From the NCBI RefSeq assembly GCF_000761155.1, contig NZ_CP009533.1, positions 558,001 to 622,000 of the forward strand: 64,000 bases of DNA, written 5' to 3'. The position numbers and the translations under genes were made by a program. This DNA comes from Pseudomonas rhizosphaerae. GTDB lineage: Bacteria > Pseudomonadota > Gammaproteobacteria > Pseudomonadales > Pseudomonadaceae. The notes beneath the pieces are model-generated. The model was not told the origin of the DNA. It saw only the letters and a list, made by a program, of their open reading frames with translations, and ran no database searches. Shown here in pieces: positions 38,307-48,107 of this stretch (positions are counted from its first letter, which is position 1; every line of letters begins with the position of its first letter).

Positions 38307-38984
38307 ATGTCACTGATCCATCATTCCAGTTCGGCACCTAGCGAAGACATCAAAAGTCATTTGCTGCAAATGGTGGTCGATTACCTCACCGATATCAGCA
38401 GCCTCGGCATCACGCCGAGCAATCCGCTGTATCAGCTCTACCAGTACGGCGTCGGCTACGAAGTGCACCTGTACCTCGAAGCGATGGCGGGTGGCCGTGA
38501 GGTGAAACCGGAGCTGGTGTTGGCGTTCGATGAAGCGCACCCGGACATCCTGGACGGCTTTGCCCTGTTCCTGCGAGCCGAGCACGATCCCTCGGTGTGC
38601 ACCGTGGCCTACGTGGCCGTGCGTACGCCTCGGCGCCGTATGGGTGTGGCGCGTGCCATGTTAGATGCGATCACGCAACGCCATGCGCACGTCGAGCTGG
38701 CATGTGTGCCGGGCAAGGTAAGTTGGTTCGAAAAGTTGGGGTTTCAGATCATTGGCGCTCAGGGACCGCAGATCAAGCTGAGCAGCGATGGCACAGCCAC
38801 CGACCAGCCCATTGCGGTGCTGGATGTGGCGCCTATCTATGCCTCAGTGGAAGTGAGGCAGATTCACGCCTATCTGCTCAATCAACATGGCCGCAAGGCA
38901 ATGCTCGAGGCCGAGAAGAAACGCGACAGGCAGCTCGACCAGATGACCCGCCAAGCCGCCACCTTCGCCAGAGATTCACTCTGA
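38307..38984 (+). CDS. GNAT-family N-acetyltransferase
   Basis: A 225-residue protein. The acetyl-CoA-binding motif is RTPRRRMGVARAMLDAI (about 105-121), preceded by the strand CTVAYVAVR. The C-terminal 60 residues (VRQIHAYLLNQHGRKAMLEAEKKRDRQLDQM) are an added helical tail. Substrate unknown. The start at 38307 is preceded by CGGAG 12 bases away; the upstream frame to 38208 is less likely. Confidence 0.82.
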   Translation: MSLIHHSSSAPSEDIKSHLLQMVVDYLTDISSLGITPSNPLYQLYQYGVGYEVHLYLEAMAGGREVKPELVLAFDEAHPDILDGFALFLRAEHDPSVCTVAYVAVRTPRRRMGVARAMLDAITQRHAHVELACVPGKVSWFEKLGFQIIGAQGPQIKLSSDGTATDQPIAVLDVAPIYASVEVRQIHAYLLNQHGRKAMLEAEKKRDRQLDQMTRQAATFARDSL

Positions 38985-39008
38985 ACCATCCACCACCGAA
39001 CACCACCC

Positions 39009-39032
39009 CTGTAGCAGCGGCGCAAGCCGCGT
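39009..39032 (+). repeat. REP element, type A partial copy
   Basis: CTGTAGCAGCGGCGCAAGCC plus GCGT, identical to the first 24 bases of the copies at 28855 and 29041, between convergent GNAT and response-regulator genes. Confidence 0.75.
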
Positions 39033-39064
39033 CAGCGATCTACGCCACACCGCCCAAACGCGCC

Positions 39065-39430
39065 TCAATGCATATGCAAAGACGTGTTCACCTTGCTCAA
39101 CAACCGCTCATTACTCCACGGCTTGGGCAGAAACTGCACATTGGGCCCCAACTCCAGGTCGCGACCCGAGTAACCGGAGGTCAACAGGATGGGCAGATCC
39201 GGCCAGCGCTCGGCGGCCATCTTGCTCAGATCGTAGCCGTCCATTTGCCCAGGCATGCGGATATCGCTGACGACCATGTTCACTTCGCCCGGATGCGTTT
39301 CCAGAAAGCTGTAGCCCTGGTCGGCGGTCGCGAACGCCGTCACTTCGAAACCTGCGTCTTCGAGCACCGTCGTCAGCAGAAGGCGAATAAGGTCCTCGTC
39401 TTCGAGGACAAGAATGGAGGCGGTAGTCAT
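39065..39430 (-). CDS. Single-domain response regulator
   Basis: A 121-residue lone receiver with acidic residues E10/D11, phosphoacceptor D56 (VVSDIRMPG), the T/S position in LLTSGYS and K103 (FLPKPW). There is no output domain, so it works as a phosphate shuttle or protein-binding partner. Its kinase is not adjacent. The start at 39430 (MTTASILVLEDED) was selected; the frame continues upstream without family similarity. Confidence 0.9.
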   Translation of the reverse strand: MTTASILVLEDEDLIRLLLTTVLEDAGFEVTAFATADQGYSFLETHPGEVNMVVSDIRMPGQMDGYDLSKMAAERWPDLPILLTSGYSGRDLELGPNVQFLPKPWSNERLLSKVNTSLHMH

Positions 39431-39741
39431 AGGGCGTCTCTTCAATGAGGCATCAGCGTCTATGCAATCGACTGATACAACTTGCAAGGGTTCTATGCTG
39501 CAAAAAAAAGACTGACGAAAGGGCATAAACTGTTGCGTACAAGTAACGAATATGCAAAGAGATTCCCGCTGGTCGGAGGTTATCGAACCCAGTCATGGGC
39601 AGTATCACTTTCCCGCCCTGGGGGTTTCCTTTGCTTGGTTGCTCAGCCTGTGCAAATGCTAACCTGCCGCGCAATGCGTCGTCGTTGTCGCTCGGCCATT
39701 TGCTTGCGCCATAGCGTCGCCGTAAGCCCGGTATCCTTTCA
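39431..39741. other. 311-base divergent intergenic region
   Basis: It separates the lone response regulator (leftwards) from the DUF945 gene (rightwards). It contains an A8 run at about 39501 and no recognisable gene. It presumably carries both promoters, but no sigma-28 or Anr motif was found in it. Confidence 0.5.
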
Positions 39742-41241
39742 ATGAGTCCGATCATGAACAAAGCAACAGGCATCATCGGTGGCATCGTCGTCGTGGCGGC
39801 CGCCGCCACCGTCGGCGGGGCCTGGTACACCGGCACCCAGCTGGAGCCGGTGCTGAGCAACGCCATCGCCCAGGCCAACCGTGAGCTGGCGGCCTCCTTG
39901 GCTGTCGACGGCCAGCCGGGCATGCAGATCGAACTGGCGTCCCTGGATCGACGCTTCTTCACCAGCACCGCGCACTATCGAATCCAGCTCCATGGCGTGC
40001 AAGCCGACGGTAAGCCGCAAAGTCGTGAACTGCTGCTCGTCGATCACATCGAGCACGGCCCGTTGCCCTGGTCGCACCTCAAGGCCTTGCGGCTGATGCC
40101 GGTGATGGCGGCGAGCAACTTCGAGCTCGAGCGCAATGCCGACACCCAGGCCTGGTTCGCCATGAGCCAGAATCAGCCGCCATTGCGCGGCCAGGTCAGC
40201 ATCGGTTACGACGGCGCCAGCGATACACGCTTGCAACTGCTGCCACTCGACGCCCGCGAGGGCAACGACACCGTGAAATTTTCCGGATTGACCGCCCGCC
40301 TGGTGTTGAGCGCCGACGCCAGCCACTACAGTCTGACCGGTCACAGTGACGAACTGCTCGCCGACGTCGCAGGTCAGGCGGGTCGTCTGCAGGCGCAGTT
40401 CAAAGGCTTGAGTTTCGATACCGGAGGCACCCTGGGTGCGTCCGGCCTGTACCTGGGGCACTCCGACCTCAAACTGGCCCGAGCCAGCCTGCAGGGCGCC
40501 GAGGTCGCACCCGTTCAGGTCGAAAACCTCTCCGTTTCCGGGCTGATGCAGGAGGTGGAGGGCAATCTGGATATCCAGGCCAGCTACAGCGTCGCAGCCC
40601 TGAACTACGCCGGCCGTCCGGTCGGGGCGCTGCAGATGAGCGTCAAGCTGGCCAACGTCGATATCGCCGCCAGCCGCGAGTTCGGCGATCTGTATCGAAC
40701 CGTCATTGCACCCCAGTGGCAGACGCCATTGCCCGACGGCACGCTACCGCCGCTGCGTCTGAGCCTGGCGCATCGCCAACAGCTGGAAACGGTTGTCGGC
40801 AAGTTGCTGGATGCCAAACCCTTGCTGCAGTTGGAAAAGCTGAGCCTGGCCACCGAGCATGGCGAGAGCCATCTGAGCATGACGGCCCACCTGGCCAACC
40901 CGGCACCGGCACAGCTGGGCTCGCCGGCCTATTGGCCAGCCCTGATCGGCAGTCTGCAAGCCGACTTGCAACTGTCCAAGCCCATGCTGGCGGACGTGGG
41001 CAGCCTGCAGGCCGGCCTGCAGGGGCAGACCGACCCGGCGCGTGTGGCCCAGGCCGGAAGCGATCTGAGCGCCACCATCGCCGGACTGGGGCAAATGCTC
41101 GGCCTGGTCAAGGATGAAGGCGAGCACCTGCGCGCCACCTTGCGCTACGACGATGCCATGGTCGATTTCAACGGTCGGAAAATGCCCCTGCAGCAGTTCG
41201 CCCAGGTGCTTGGCCAAGTCGGCATCATGGGGCAGCGCTGA
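39742..41241 (+). CDS. DUF945 (YdgA-family) protein
   Basis: A 499-residue protein with an N-terminal membrane anchor (about 7-28) and a long beta-rich extracytoplasmic region with the family features WYTGTQLEP near the start and LKALRLMPVMAASNFELERN. YdgA-like proteins are found widely in gamma-proteobacteria without a fixed function. Two in-frame starts are close (39742 and 39754), and neither has a clear Shine-Dalgarno. Monocistronic, convergent with the cytochrome b561 gene. Confidence 0.86.
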   Translation: MSPIMNKATGIIGGIVVVAAAATVGGAWYTGTQLEPVLSNAIAQANRELAASLAVDGQPGMQIELASLDRRFFTSTAHYRIQLHGVQADGKPQSRELLLVDHIEHGPLPWSHLKALRLMPVMAASNFELERNADTQAWFAMSQNQPPLRGQVSIGYDGASDTRLQLLPLDAREGNDTVKFSGLTARLVLSADASHYSLTGHSDELLADVAGQAGRLQAQFKGLSFDTGGTLGASGLYLGHSDLKLARASLQGAEVAPVQVENLSVSGLMQEVEGNLDIQASYSVAALNYAGRPVGALQMSVKLANVDIAASREFGDLYRTVIAPQWQTPLPDGTLPPLRLSLAHRQQLETVVGKLLDAKPLLQLEKLSLATEHGESHLSMTAHLANPAPAQLGSPAYWPALIGSLQADLQLSKPMLADVGSLQAGLQGQTDPARVAQAGSDLSATIAGLGQMLGLVKDEGEHLRATLRYDDAMVDFNGRKMPLQQFAQVLGQVGIMGQR

Positions 41242-41270
41242 CGCCGCGTCGGCTGCGCGTTTCACACGTG

Positions 41271-41804
41271 TCAGTCGCGCTGTGGCGGCAGCATGCGCTC
41301 GAGCATGCCGTCCCGGCGCACCGCCACGTGCCACACCACGGCTGCCACGTGCATGACGATCAAACCGTACACCGCAAATTGGCCCCACACATGTACGGTG
41401 TTGGCCAATTTGCCCAAATCCTCGTTCCTGGCGAATCCTGGCAGTGATACCAGGCCGAAGAACGGCACGTCCTGGCCATTACCGGCCATCATGTAGCCGG
41501 TCACTGGCATGGCCAGTAACACCGCGTACAGAAGACCATGGTTCAGGTGAGCCAACGCCCGCGTGCCGGCTCCGATCTCGGGCTGATAGGCCGGCGCTCG
41601 ATGGCGCCAGCGCCAAGTCAGCCGGATCAGCACCAGCAGGCCGACACTGATGCCCATGGATTCGTGCGCCAGGTACCACAGCACCCGCACCGGGCCGGGC
41701 GGAAAATTCTCCGCGACCCATACACAGGGCAACACCAGGCACAGTGCAGCGACCGTCAGCCAATGCAGCGCCTGCGCGAAGCCGTTATAGCGTTCGATCG
41801 CCAT
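41271..41804 (-). CDS. Cytochrome b561 family protein (CybB-like)
   Basis: A 177-residue four-helix di-haem membrane protein. Histidines in QALHWLTVAAL, YLAHESMG, HLNHGLLYAVL and VHVWGQFAVYGLIVMHVAAVVWH fit haem b ligation. Members accept electrons from quinol or superoxide. The start MAIERYNGFAQALHW at 41804 is behind AGTGGA. It is a single gene, divergent from the chemoreceptor unit. Confidence 0.9.
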   Translation of the reverse strand: MAIERYNGFAQALHWLTVAALCLVLPCVWVAENFPPGPVRVLWYLAHESMGISVGLLVLIRLTWRWRHRAPAYQPEIGAGTRALAHLNHGLLYAVLLAMPVTGYMMAGNGQDVPFFGLVSLPGFARNEDLGKLANTVHVWGQFAVYGLIVMHVAAVVWHVAVRRDGMLERMLPPQRD

Positions 41805-41973
41805 TTTTCCACTCCACAAGACCCATCCATTCCCAATCCGGGTTGGACCCGCCGGCTGGATCGCTGTTCATTGGCGGATCCATCGTCCGTGACCGTCATT
41901 TGCCAATTACTACCGGCAGCGCTACCGGCAGTCGGAAATGACTAATGGCTTCAGGCTATTATTGGATCCACGC

Positions 41974-42000
41974 TAAATACCGTCACATTTCTGCCGATAG
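41974..42000 (+). promoter_or_regulatory. Sigma-28 (FliA) promoter of the chemoreceptor gene
   Basis: TAAA (41974-41977), a 15-base spacer and GCCGATAG (41993-42000) match the FliA consensus TAAA-N15-GCCGATAA at every position but the last. The -10 ends 31 bases before the ATG of the chemoreceptor, the expected place. Confidence 0.88.
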
Positions 42001-42031
42001 TCCCCGCAATCACACAGCGGACCTATCGGCC

Positions 42032-43924
42032 ATGCAAAAAACACTGAAATTCAGCCACAAGATTCTCCTGGCCGCTTCGCTCATCGTGACCGCAGCCTTT
42101 GCGCTGTTCACGGCCTACAACGACTACCTGCAACGCAATGCCATCCGTGACGATCTGGAAAGCTATCTGCACGAAATGGGCAGCGGCACGGCCACCAATA
42201 TCGAGCATTGGCTTTCGGGTCGTATCCTGTTGGCCGAAACCCTGGCCGAAAGCGTTGCGCTGAACCCCAGTGCCGAAGCGGTAGGTACCCTGCTCAAGCA
42301 GAAGACCCTGCTGGCCAACTTCGACTTCGCCTACCTGGGCGATGTGTCCGGCAACTACTTCCTCGAGCCGCCGGACACCATGCCCGAGGGCTACGATGCG
42401 CGCACCCGGCCCTGGTACACCGATGCCATGAACGCGCGTGGGACCGTCCTCACCGAACCCTACATCGATGCTGCCAACGGCAAGACCATCCTCACCATTG
42501 CCACCCCGGCCATGGGTGCCAACGGTCAGCCGGTGGGCGTGGTGGGTGGCGACCTGAGCCTGGACATTCTGGTCAAGACCATCAACTCGCTGGACTTCGA
42601 CGGCGGTGGCTATGCCTTCCTGGTCAGCGCCGACGGCAAGATCCTGGTGCATCCCGACAGCCAGCTGGTGATGAAGTCGCTCAAAGACGTGTACCCGCAG
42701 AACACGCCACGTATCACTGACGAAGTCAGCGAAGTGGAGCAGGACGGGCGTCCGTCCATCGTTACCTTCGCCAAGGTCCAGGGGCTGCCCACGGTGGACT
42801 GGTACATCGGTCTGAGCATGGACAAGGCCAAGGCCTACGCGATGCTCAGCCAATTCCGCAGCTCGGCGGTCATTGCCACGATCGTCGCCGTGGTCCTGAT
42901 CATCGCCTTGCTCGGCATGCTGATTCGCCTGTTGATGCAGCCGCTGCACACCATGGGCCGGGCCATGCACGACATCGCCGAAGGCGAGGGCGACCTGACC
43001 CGACGCCTCACCGTCCATAGTGCCGACGAATTCGGTGCCCTGGCCTTGTCCTTCAACCGCTTCGTCGAGCGTATCCACGATTCCATCCGCGAAGTGGCCT
43101 CGGCCACAGGCCAGGTCAACGAAGTCGCCCTGCGCGTGGTCAGCGCCTCGAATTCCTCGATGCTCAACTCCGATCAACAGGCCAATCGCACCAGCAGCGT
43201 GGCTGCGGCCATCAACGAGCTGGGCGCCGCTGCGCAGGAAATCGCCCAGAACGCTGCTCTGGCCTCGCAGCACTCCAGTGCCGCACGCAACCTGGCCGCC
43301 GATGGCCAGGCAGTGGTTGGCCAGACCATCAGTGCCATGAACCTACTGTCGCAGAAGATCAGCGGTTCGTGCGGCAACATCGAGAGCCTCAATGCCAGCA
43401 CGGTGAACATCGGTCAGATCCTGGAAGTGATCACCAGCATTTCCCAGCAGACCAATCTGCTCGCGCTCAATGCTGCCATCGAAGCGGCACGAGCCGGTGA
43501 GGCAGGGCGCGGCTTTGCCGTGGTCGCCGACGAGGTGCGCAACCTGGCGCACCGCACCCAGGAATCCGCCCAGCAGGTGCAGGGCATGATCGAGCAGTTG
43601 CAGGTGGGCGCACGCCAGGCGGTTATCTTGATGAACGAGAGCCAAGGCCAGAGCGAGTCCAGCGTGACCATCGCCAACCAGGCCGGCGAACGTCTGGTCA
43701 GTGTGACCCAGCGCATTGGCGAGATCGATGGGATGAACCAGTCGGTGGCCACGGCAACCGAGGAGCAGACCGCGGTGGTGGAATCGATCAACGTCGATAT
43801 TACCGAGATCAACACGCTCAATCAGGAAGGCGTGGAAAACCTGCAGTCCACCTTGCGCGCGTGTGCCGACCTCGAGCAGCAGGCATTGCGCCTCAAGCAA
43901 CTGGTCGGCAGTTTCCGCATCTGA
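42032..43924 (+). CDS. Methyl-accepting chemotaxis protein, PctA-type amino-acid receptor
   Basis: A 630-residue chemoreceptor with TM1 (about 10-29), a periplasmic dCache domain (about 35-275), TM2 (about 278-302), HAMP, and a signalling domain with the hairpin tip [21 protein letters not shown]. In the dCache domain Y121, R126, W128, Y129, Y144, D146 and D174 follow the amino-acid-binding pattern of PctA-type receptors ([27 protein letters not shown]), so L-amino acids are the likely attractants. ATG 42032 is chosen because a sigma-28 promoter lies just upstream; the frame is open to 41945 but that includes the promoter. Confidence 0.94.
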   Translation: MQKTLKFSHKILLAASLIVTAAFALFTAYNDYLQRNAIRDDLESYLHEMGSGTATNIEHWLSGRILLAETLAESVALNPSAEAVGTLLKQKTLLANFDFAYLGDVSGNYFLEPPDTMPEGYDARTRPWYTDAMNARGTVLTEPYIDAANGKTILTIATPAMGANGQPVGVVGGDLSLDILVKTINSLDFDGGGYAFLVSADGKILVHPDSQLVMKSLKDVYPQNTPRITDEVSEVEQDGRPSIVTFAKVQGLPTVDWYIGLSMDKAKAYAMLSQFRSSAVIATIVAVVLIIALLGMLIRLLMQPLHTMGRAMHDIAEGEGDLTRRLTVHSADEFGALALSFNRFVERIHDSIREVASATGQVNEVALRVVSASNSSMLNSDQQANRTSSVAAAINELGAAAQEIAQNAALASQHSSAARNLAADGQAVVGQTISAMNLLSQKISGSCGNIESLNASTVNIGQILEVITSISQQTNLLALNAAIEAARAGEAGRGFAVVADEVRNLAHRTQESAQQVQGMIEQLQVGARQAVILMNESQGQSESSVTIANQAGERLVSVTQRIGEIDGMNQSVATATEEQTAVVESINVDITEINTLNQEGVENLQSTLRACADLEQQALRLKQLVGSFRI

Positions 43925-43939
43925 CCGCTGGGCCCGCAC

Positions 43940-43975
43940 CGCTGCGGCGACTTCCTGGGAAGACGTCGCCGTAGC
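43940..43975. terminator. Hairpin between convergent chemoreceptor and TonB-receptor genes
   Basis: CGCTGCGGCGAC and GTCGCCGTAGCG pair over 12 bases (one G-U) around a 12-base loop. No T run follows on either strand, so it is only a possible bidirectional stop structure. Confidence 0.35.
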
Positions 43976-43987
43976 GCTGGCCGCGTG

Positions 43988-46099
43988 CTACAGATCCATC
44001 GCCACGCTGAAGGTCAGGTTGCGTGGCTCGCCAGGCATTGCCCAGTAGTTGCTGTAGGAACGCTCGAAGTACTTCTCGTCCAACAGGTTGTTCAGGTTGA
44101 CGCCCAGAGTGACCTTGTCGCTGGCCTTGTAGTGCGCCAGCAAGTCGACCGTGTGGTAGGCGGGCAACTCGAACTTGCCCCCCGACTGACCGGACCGGTC
44201 GCCTACGTAGGTGAACGCTGCACCGATATCGGAGCCGCGTAGCCGGCCATCCTGAAACTCGTAGACGCCCAGCAGGCTGGCACTGTTGCGTGCCACACCG
44301 AGCATGCGGCTGCCCTTGGGTACGTTGGCGTCGCCTTCGGTCACCTCGGCATCGATCCAGGCATAGGCGCCGATCAGGCGCACGGCGTCGGTCAACTGGC
44401 CGCTGAACTGCAGGTCGATGCCCTGGCTGCGTGCCTTGCCGATGGCGCGGTTGAGATTGCTCGCCGGATCCAGCGCCAGTACGTTTTCCTTGTCGATGTG
44501 AAAGGCTGCCAGGGTGGCGCTCAGGCGTTCGTCGAACAGCTCGGCTTTGAGTCCAGCTTCGTAGCCGACGCCTTCTTCGGGGTCGAACGATCGGCCGCTG
44601 GCATCCAGCCCGTTGTTGGGCTTGAACGAGGTCGAGGCATTGGCGAACACGCCCCATTGTGGTGTGAGTTGGTAAAGCAGGCCGGCGCGCTGGGTGAACG
44701 CGTCCTGGCGCTGGGTGCTGCGGTTGCCCGTGGTGTAGTCGGCGATGCGCTGGTCGAAATGCTCGTAGCGAACCCCCAGCATGCCGCGCAGCTTTTCGCT
44801 GAAGACCAGTTGATCCTGCAGGTTCAGCGCGTGGCTGCGCACATGCTCGCGGAAATCGGTGCCCGAGCGCGCACCGGTGGGCTTGGGCTGGCCATACACC
44901 GGGTTGAAGATGTCGATAGGGTAGGCGCCGGCGGTGGCCGTTACCCGTTCGTTCTTGCGGTAGTCCTCGTACTCGCTGCCAATCAACAGCTCATGCTGCA
45001 CGCTGGCGGTGTCGAAAAAGCCGCGCAGCTCGACCTGGCTGATGCTGTCGTGCCAATCCATGTCGCGCTCGCGATAGCGGCGGTTGACGGTGCGTCCGTC
45101 GGCGTTGAGCGCGCGGGCCTCGCTGGCATCGCCGCTCAGCTCGCCCTGTTTGTAGTGGCTGGCCACGCGCAGTTGCCAGTCGTCGCTGAGGCGGTGCTCC
45201 AGCGTGGCCTGGATACGGTTGTTGTCGTTGTCGATGAAGCCATCGTTCGGCTCGCCCAGAAAGGTGCGTCGCGAACCGCCACCCCAACCGTTGCCAGGTG
45301 CCACCACACCGCGGTCGAACACCGACTGGTGGCGCACCAGTTCGGTCTCCACCAGCAACGAGGTATCGGGGTCGAGCTGCCAGCTCAGCGAGGGCGCCAC
45401 GTACACCCGCTTGTTCTGCACATGGTCACGGAAGCTGTGGTTGTCTTCCACCGCCAGGTTGACCCGGCTAAGCACCTTGCCCTCGTCGTCGAGCGGCGTG
45501 TTCAAATCCAGGCTGGTGCGGTAGCGGTCCCAGGAGCCGGCGCTGCCGTACAGGCGAGCGAAGGAGTCGGCCTGCGGTTTCTTGCTGACGATGTTGACCG
45601 TCCCACCGGGGTCGCCCCGCCCGTACAGGCTGGCGGCCGGCCCCTTGAGCACCTCGATGCGCTCGATGCTGGACACGTCCGGTGTAGCGGGGTAGCCACG
45701 GTTGGCGCTGAAACCGTCGCGGTAGAACTCCGAGGTGGTGAAGCCGCGCACGCTGTATTCGTACAGGGTCAGCCCGCCGAAGTTGTTCTGCTGGGACACC
45801 CCACCTGCGTATTGCAGGGCCCGCTCCACGTTGGTGCTGCCCAGGTCCTGAAGAACCTGTACCGGGACCACGCTCACGGCCTGGGGGATGTCCTTGATCG
45901 CAGCGTCGGTCTTGGTCGCGCTGCCCGAGCGCGTGGCGCGGTAGCCTGTGACCGGGCCATTGGCCGTCTCCATCTCGCCGCCAGCGGTGACGCTGATGGC
46001 TTCCAGTTCAAGGGTCTCGGGTGGGGTTTCGGCATAGGCGGGCAACCCCAGCACGCTGAAGGCGAAGCCGGCCAGGGGGGCGAAGCGAGGTGAGCGCAT
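43988..46099 (-). CDS. TonB-dependent siderophore receptor
   Basis: A 703-residue outer-membrane receptor with a signal peptide (to about residue 23, AYA), a plug domain (about 55-160; KDIPQAVSVVPVQVLQDLG, EVLKGPAASLYGRGDPGGTVNIV) and a 22-strand barrel ending in aromatic-poor FSVAMDL. It belongs to the FhuA/FoxA/FpvA-like siderophore subfamily; the ligand cannot be told from sequence alone. There is no N-terminal signalling extension of the FpvA type. A possible Fur site lies 12-31 bases ahead of the start. Confidence 0.92.
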   Translation of the reverse strand: MRSPRFAPLAGFAFSVLGLPAYAETPPETLELEAISVTAGGEMETANGPVTGYRATRSGSATKTDAAIKDIPQAVSVVPVQVLQDLGSTNVERALQYAGGVSQQNNFGGLTLYEYSVRGFTTSEFYRDGFSANRGYPATPDVSSIERIEVLKGPAASLYGRGDPGGTVNIVSKKPQADSFARLYGSAGSWDRYRTSLDLNTPLDDEGKVLSRVNLAVEDNHSFRDHVQNKRVYVAPSLSWQLDPDTSLLVETELVRHQSVFDRGVVAPGNGWGGGSRRTFLGEPNDGFIDNDNNRIQATLEHRLSDDWQLRVASHYKQGELSGDASEARALNADGRTVNRRYRERDMDWHDSISQVELRGFFDTASVQHELLIGSEYEDYRKNERVTATAGAYPIDIFNPVYGQPKPTGARSGTDFREHVRSHALNLQDQLVFSEKLRGMLGVRYEHFDQRIADYTTGNRSTQRQDAFTQRAGLLYQLTPQWGVFANASTSFKPNNGLDASGRSFDPEEGVGYEAGLKAELFDERLSATLAAFHIDKENVLALDPASNLNRAIGKARSQGIDLQFSGQLTDAVRLIGAYAWIDAEVTEGDANVPKGSRMLGVARNSASLLGVYEFQDGRLRGSDIGAAFTYVGDRSGQSGGKFELPAYHTVDLLAHYKASDKVTLGVNLNNLLDEKYFERSYSNYWAMPGEPRNLTFSVAMDL

Positions 46100-46111
46100 G
46101 TGCAGCAGTCC

Positions 46112-46130
46112 ATTGATGATTATAGTTATA
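46112..46130 (-). promoter_or_regulatory. Candidate Fur box of the TonB receptor gene
   Basis: Read on the - strand, the 19 bases agree with the Fur consensus GATAATGATAATCATTATC at 13 positions, including an unbroken ATAATCAT core. It lies in an AT-rich patch 12 bases before the receptor start and overlaps a possible -10 (TATAAT). Confidence 0.5.
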
Positions 46131-46245
46131 TTATAACGTCATGAATTGCGCCGCTGCCTAGCTCTTTTCAACATCCTCTGGAAGCGGTGTTCCTTCCTGA
46201 GCCAACCGATGTGGCGCTTGGTCGCAGCTTGGCGCTCGAGAATCA

Positions 46246-46259
46246 TTGATCTGGATCAA
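46246..46259. promoter_or_regulatory. Perfect Anr/FNR box before cydP-cydA
   Basis: TTGATCTGGATCAA is an exact TTGAT-N4-ATCAA palindrome, 67 bases before the cydP start. The Anr gene is in this window at 36113. Whether it activates or represses depends on the distance to the transcription start, which cannot be seen. Confidence 0.92.
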
Positions 46260-46326
46260 TAGCCGTCTGGCGGTGCGGGCAGAAAATCCGCCCACCTACC
46301 GACCCGCCCGACACCGAGTGCCACCC

Positions 46327-46524
46327 ATGTCCGGACACTTCGACTTCCTCAAGAAACCGCTCGCCCGGGAAATCGCCGTGATTGTGCTGATCAAGCTGGT
46401 CCTGCTGCTGGGCATTCGCAGCCTGTGGTTCGACGCGGGCGTAGACGTCAACGATGACGGCACCACCGTCGGCCAGCATGTGCTCGGCTCCGCTTCCCCA
46501 CCTCTCGAGAAGAACTTGAAATGA
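46327..46524 (+). CDS. cydP: CydP, small subunit associated with cytochrome bd oxidase
   Basis: A 65-residue protein with one transmembrane helix (about 17-37, [21 protein letters not shown]) preceded by the family-type start [15 protein letters not shown]. It overlaps the cydA start by four bases. CydP is a small protein found before bd oxidase genes in pseudomonads. The frame is open upstream to the Anr box, but ATG 46327 gives the family N terminus. Confidence 0.85.
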   Translation: MSGHFDFLKKPLAREIAVIVLIKLVLLLGIRSLWFDAGVDVNDDGTTVGQHVLGSASPPLEKNLK

Positions 46525-48107
46525 TCTCCGAATCAGTCGTCGACCTCTCTCGGCTGCAGTTCGCCATGACCGCGCTCTATCACTTTCTGTTCGTGCCCCT
46601 GACCATCGGCATGGCGTTCCTGCTCGCCACCATGGAATCGGTCTACGTCATGACCGGCAAGCAGGTGTACAAGGACATGACCCAGTTCTGGGGCAAGCTG
46701 TTCGGCATCAACTTTGCCCTGGGCGTGACCACCGGGCTGACCATGGAATTCCAGTTCGGCACCAACTGGGCCTATTACAGCCACTACGTAGGCGATATCT
46801 TCGGTGCGCCGCTGGCCATCGAAGGGCTGATGGCGTTCTTTCTCGAATCGACCTTCATCGGCTTGTTCTTCTTCGGCTGGGACCGCCTCTCACGCAAGCA
46901 GCACTTGGCGGTGACCTGGCTGGTGGCGCTGGGCTCGAACCTTTCCGCGTTGTGGATCCTGATCGCCAACGGCTGGATGCAGAACCCGGTGGGCGCCGAG
47001 TTCAACTTCGTCACCATGCGCATGGAACTCACCAGCTTCACCGACCTGCTGTTCAATCCGGTGGCCCAGGTCAAGTTCGTCCACACCGTGGCCGCCGGCT
47101 ACGTGACCGGCGCGGTGTTCATCCTGGCGATTTCCAGTTGGTACCTGCTCAAGGGCCGCGACATCGCTTTCGCCCGGCGCTCGTTCGCCATCGCCGCCGC
47201 GTTCGGCATGGCCTCGATCCTGTCGGTGATCGTGCTGGGCGATGAGTCCGGCTACGAGATCGGCGACGTGCAGAAAACCAAGCTGGCGGCCATCGAGGCC
47301 GAGTGGGAAACCGAACCGGCGCCGGCCGCCTTCACCTTGTTCGGCCTGCCCAACCAGGCTGAACAACGCACCGACTACGCGGTGAAGATCCCCTATGTGA
47401 TGGGCATCATCGCTACTCGCTCGCTGGACAAGCAGGTCACCGGCATCAAGGACCTGGTGATCGAGCACCAGGCGCGCATCCGCAACGGCATGCAGGCCTA
47501 TGCACTGCTGGGGCAACTGCGCGGCGGCGATCTCAGCGAACAGACCCTGAGCGCCTTCAACCTCGTCAAGAAGGATCTGGGCTATGGCCTGCTGCTGAAG
47601 AAATACACCGACACCGTGGTCGACGCCAGCGACGCGCAGATCGAAGCCGCCGCGCTGGACTCGATCCCCGGTGTGGCGTCGATCTTCTGGACCTTCCGCC
47701 TCATGGTGCTCAGCGGTGTGCTGATGCTCGGGCTGTTCATCTGCGCCTTCTGGGCCTCGATCCGCCGCAATGAAACGCGCAAGCCCTGGCTGCTCAAGTG
47801 GGCGCTGTTCAGCCTGCCGTTGCCGTGGGTTGCGACCCAGACCGGCTGGTACGTCGCCGAACATGGCCGCCAACCGTGGTCGATCGGTGAGGTGCTGCCC
47901 ACCCACCTGTCGGCTTCCAGCCTGTCCACGGGCGACGTCTGGGGTTCGCTGCTGGCCTTGGCCGCGTTCTACACGGTGCTGCTGGTGATCGAGATGTACC
48001 TGATGATCAAGTTCACCCGGCAGGGCCCGAGCAGCCTGCACACCGGTCGCTATCACTTTGAGCGCGGGGCCGCATTGCCCCACGGTCTGCCACAGGGAGC
48101 CAACTGA
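46521..48107 (+). CDS. cydA: CydA, cytochrome bd ubiquinol oxidase subunit I (long Q-loop type)
   Basis: A 528-residue subunit very close in sequence pattern to E. coli Cyd[28 protein letters not shown] at the start, quinol-binding loop [14 protein letters not shown] and the extended Q-loop (about 300-365, including [22 protein letters not shown]). It carries haems b558, b595 and d. The long Q-loop places it in the L-subfamily (CydA), not the short-loop CioA typical of P. aeruginosa. The gene is under a perfect Anr box and shares one base with cydB (TGATG). Confidence 0.96.
   Translation: MISESVVDLSRLQFAMTALYHFLFVPLTIGMAFLLATMESVYVMTGKQVYKDMTQFWGKLFGINFALGVTTGLTMEFQFGTNWAYYSHYVGDIFGAPLAIEGLMAFFLESTFIGLFFFGWDRLSRKQHLAVTWLVALGSNLSALWILIANGWMQNPVGAEFNFVTMRMELTSFTDLLFNPVAQVKFVHTVAAGYVTGAVFILAISSWYLLKGRDIAFARRSFAIAAAFGMASILSVIVLGDESGYEIGDVQKTKLAAIEAEWETEPAPAAFTLFGLPNQAEQRTDYAVKIPYVMGIIATRSLDKQVTGIKDLVIEHQARIRNGMQAYALLGQLRGGDLSEQTLSAFNLVKKDLGYGLLLKKYTDTVVDASDAQIEAAALDSIPGVASIFWTFRLMVLSGVLMLGLFICAFWASIRRNETRKPWLLKWALFSLPLPWVATQTGWYVAEHGRQPWSIGEVLPTHLSASSLSTGDVWGSLLALAAFYTVLLVIEMYLMIKFTRQGPSSLHTGRYHFERGAALPHGLPQGAN

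Noticed and set aside
44498..46093. 531-codon open frame on the + strand
   Set aside because: It is fully antisense to the TonB receptor, and its translation is low-complexity with no family features. High G+C genes leave such frames open.
46246..46326. Upstream extension of cydP starting with TTG
   Set aside because: The supposed start codon is part of the Anr box; the family N terminus begins at 46327.
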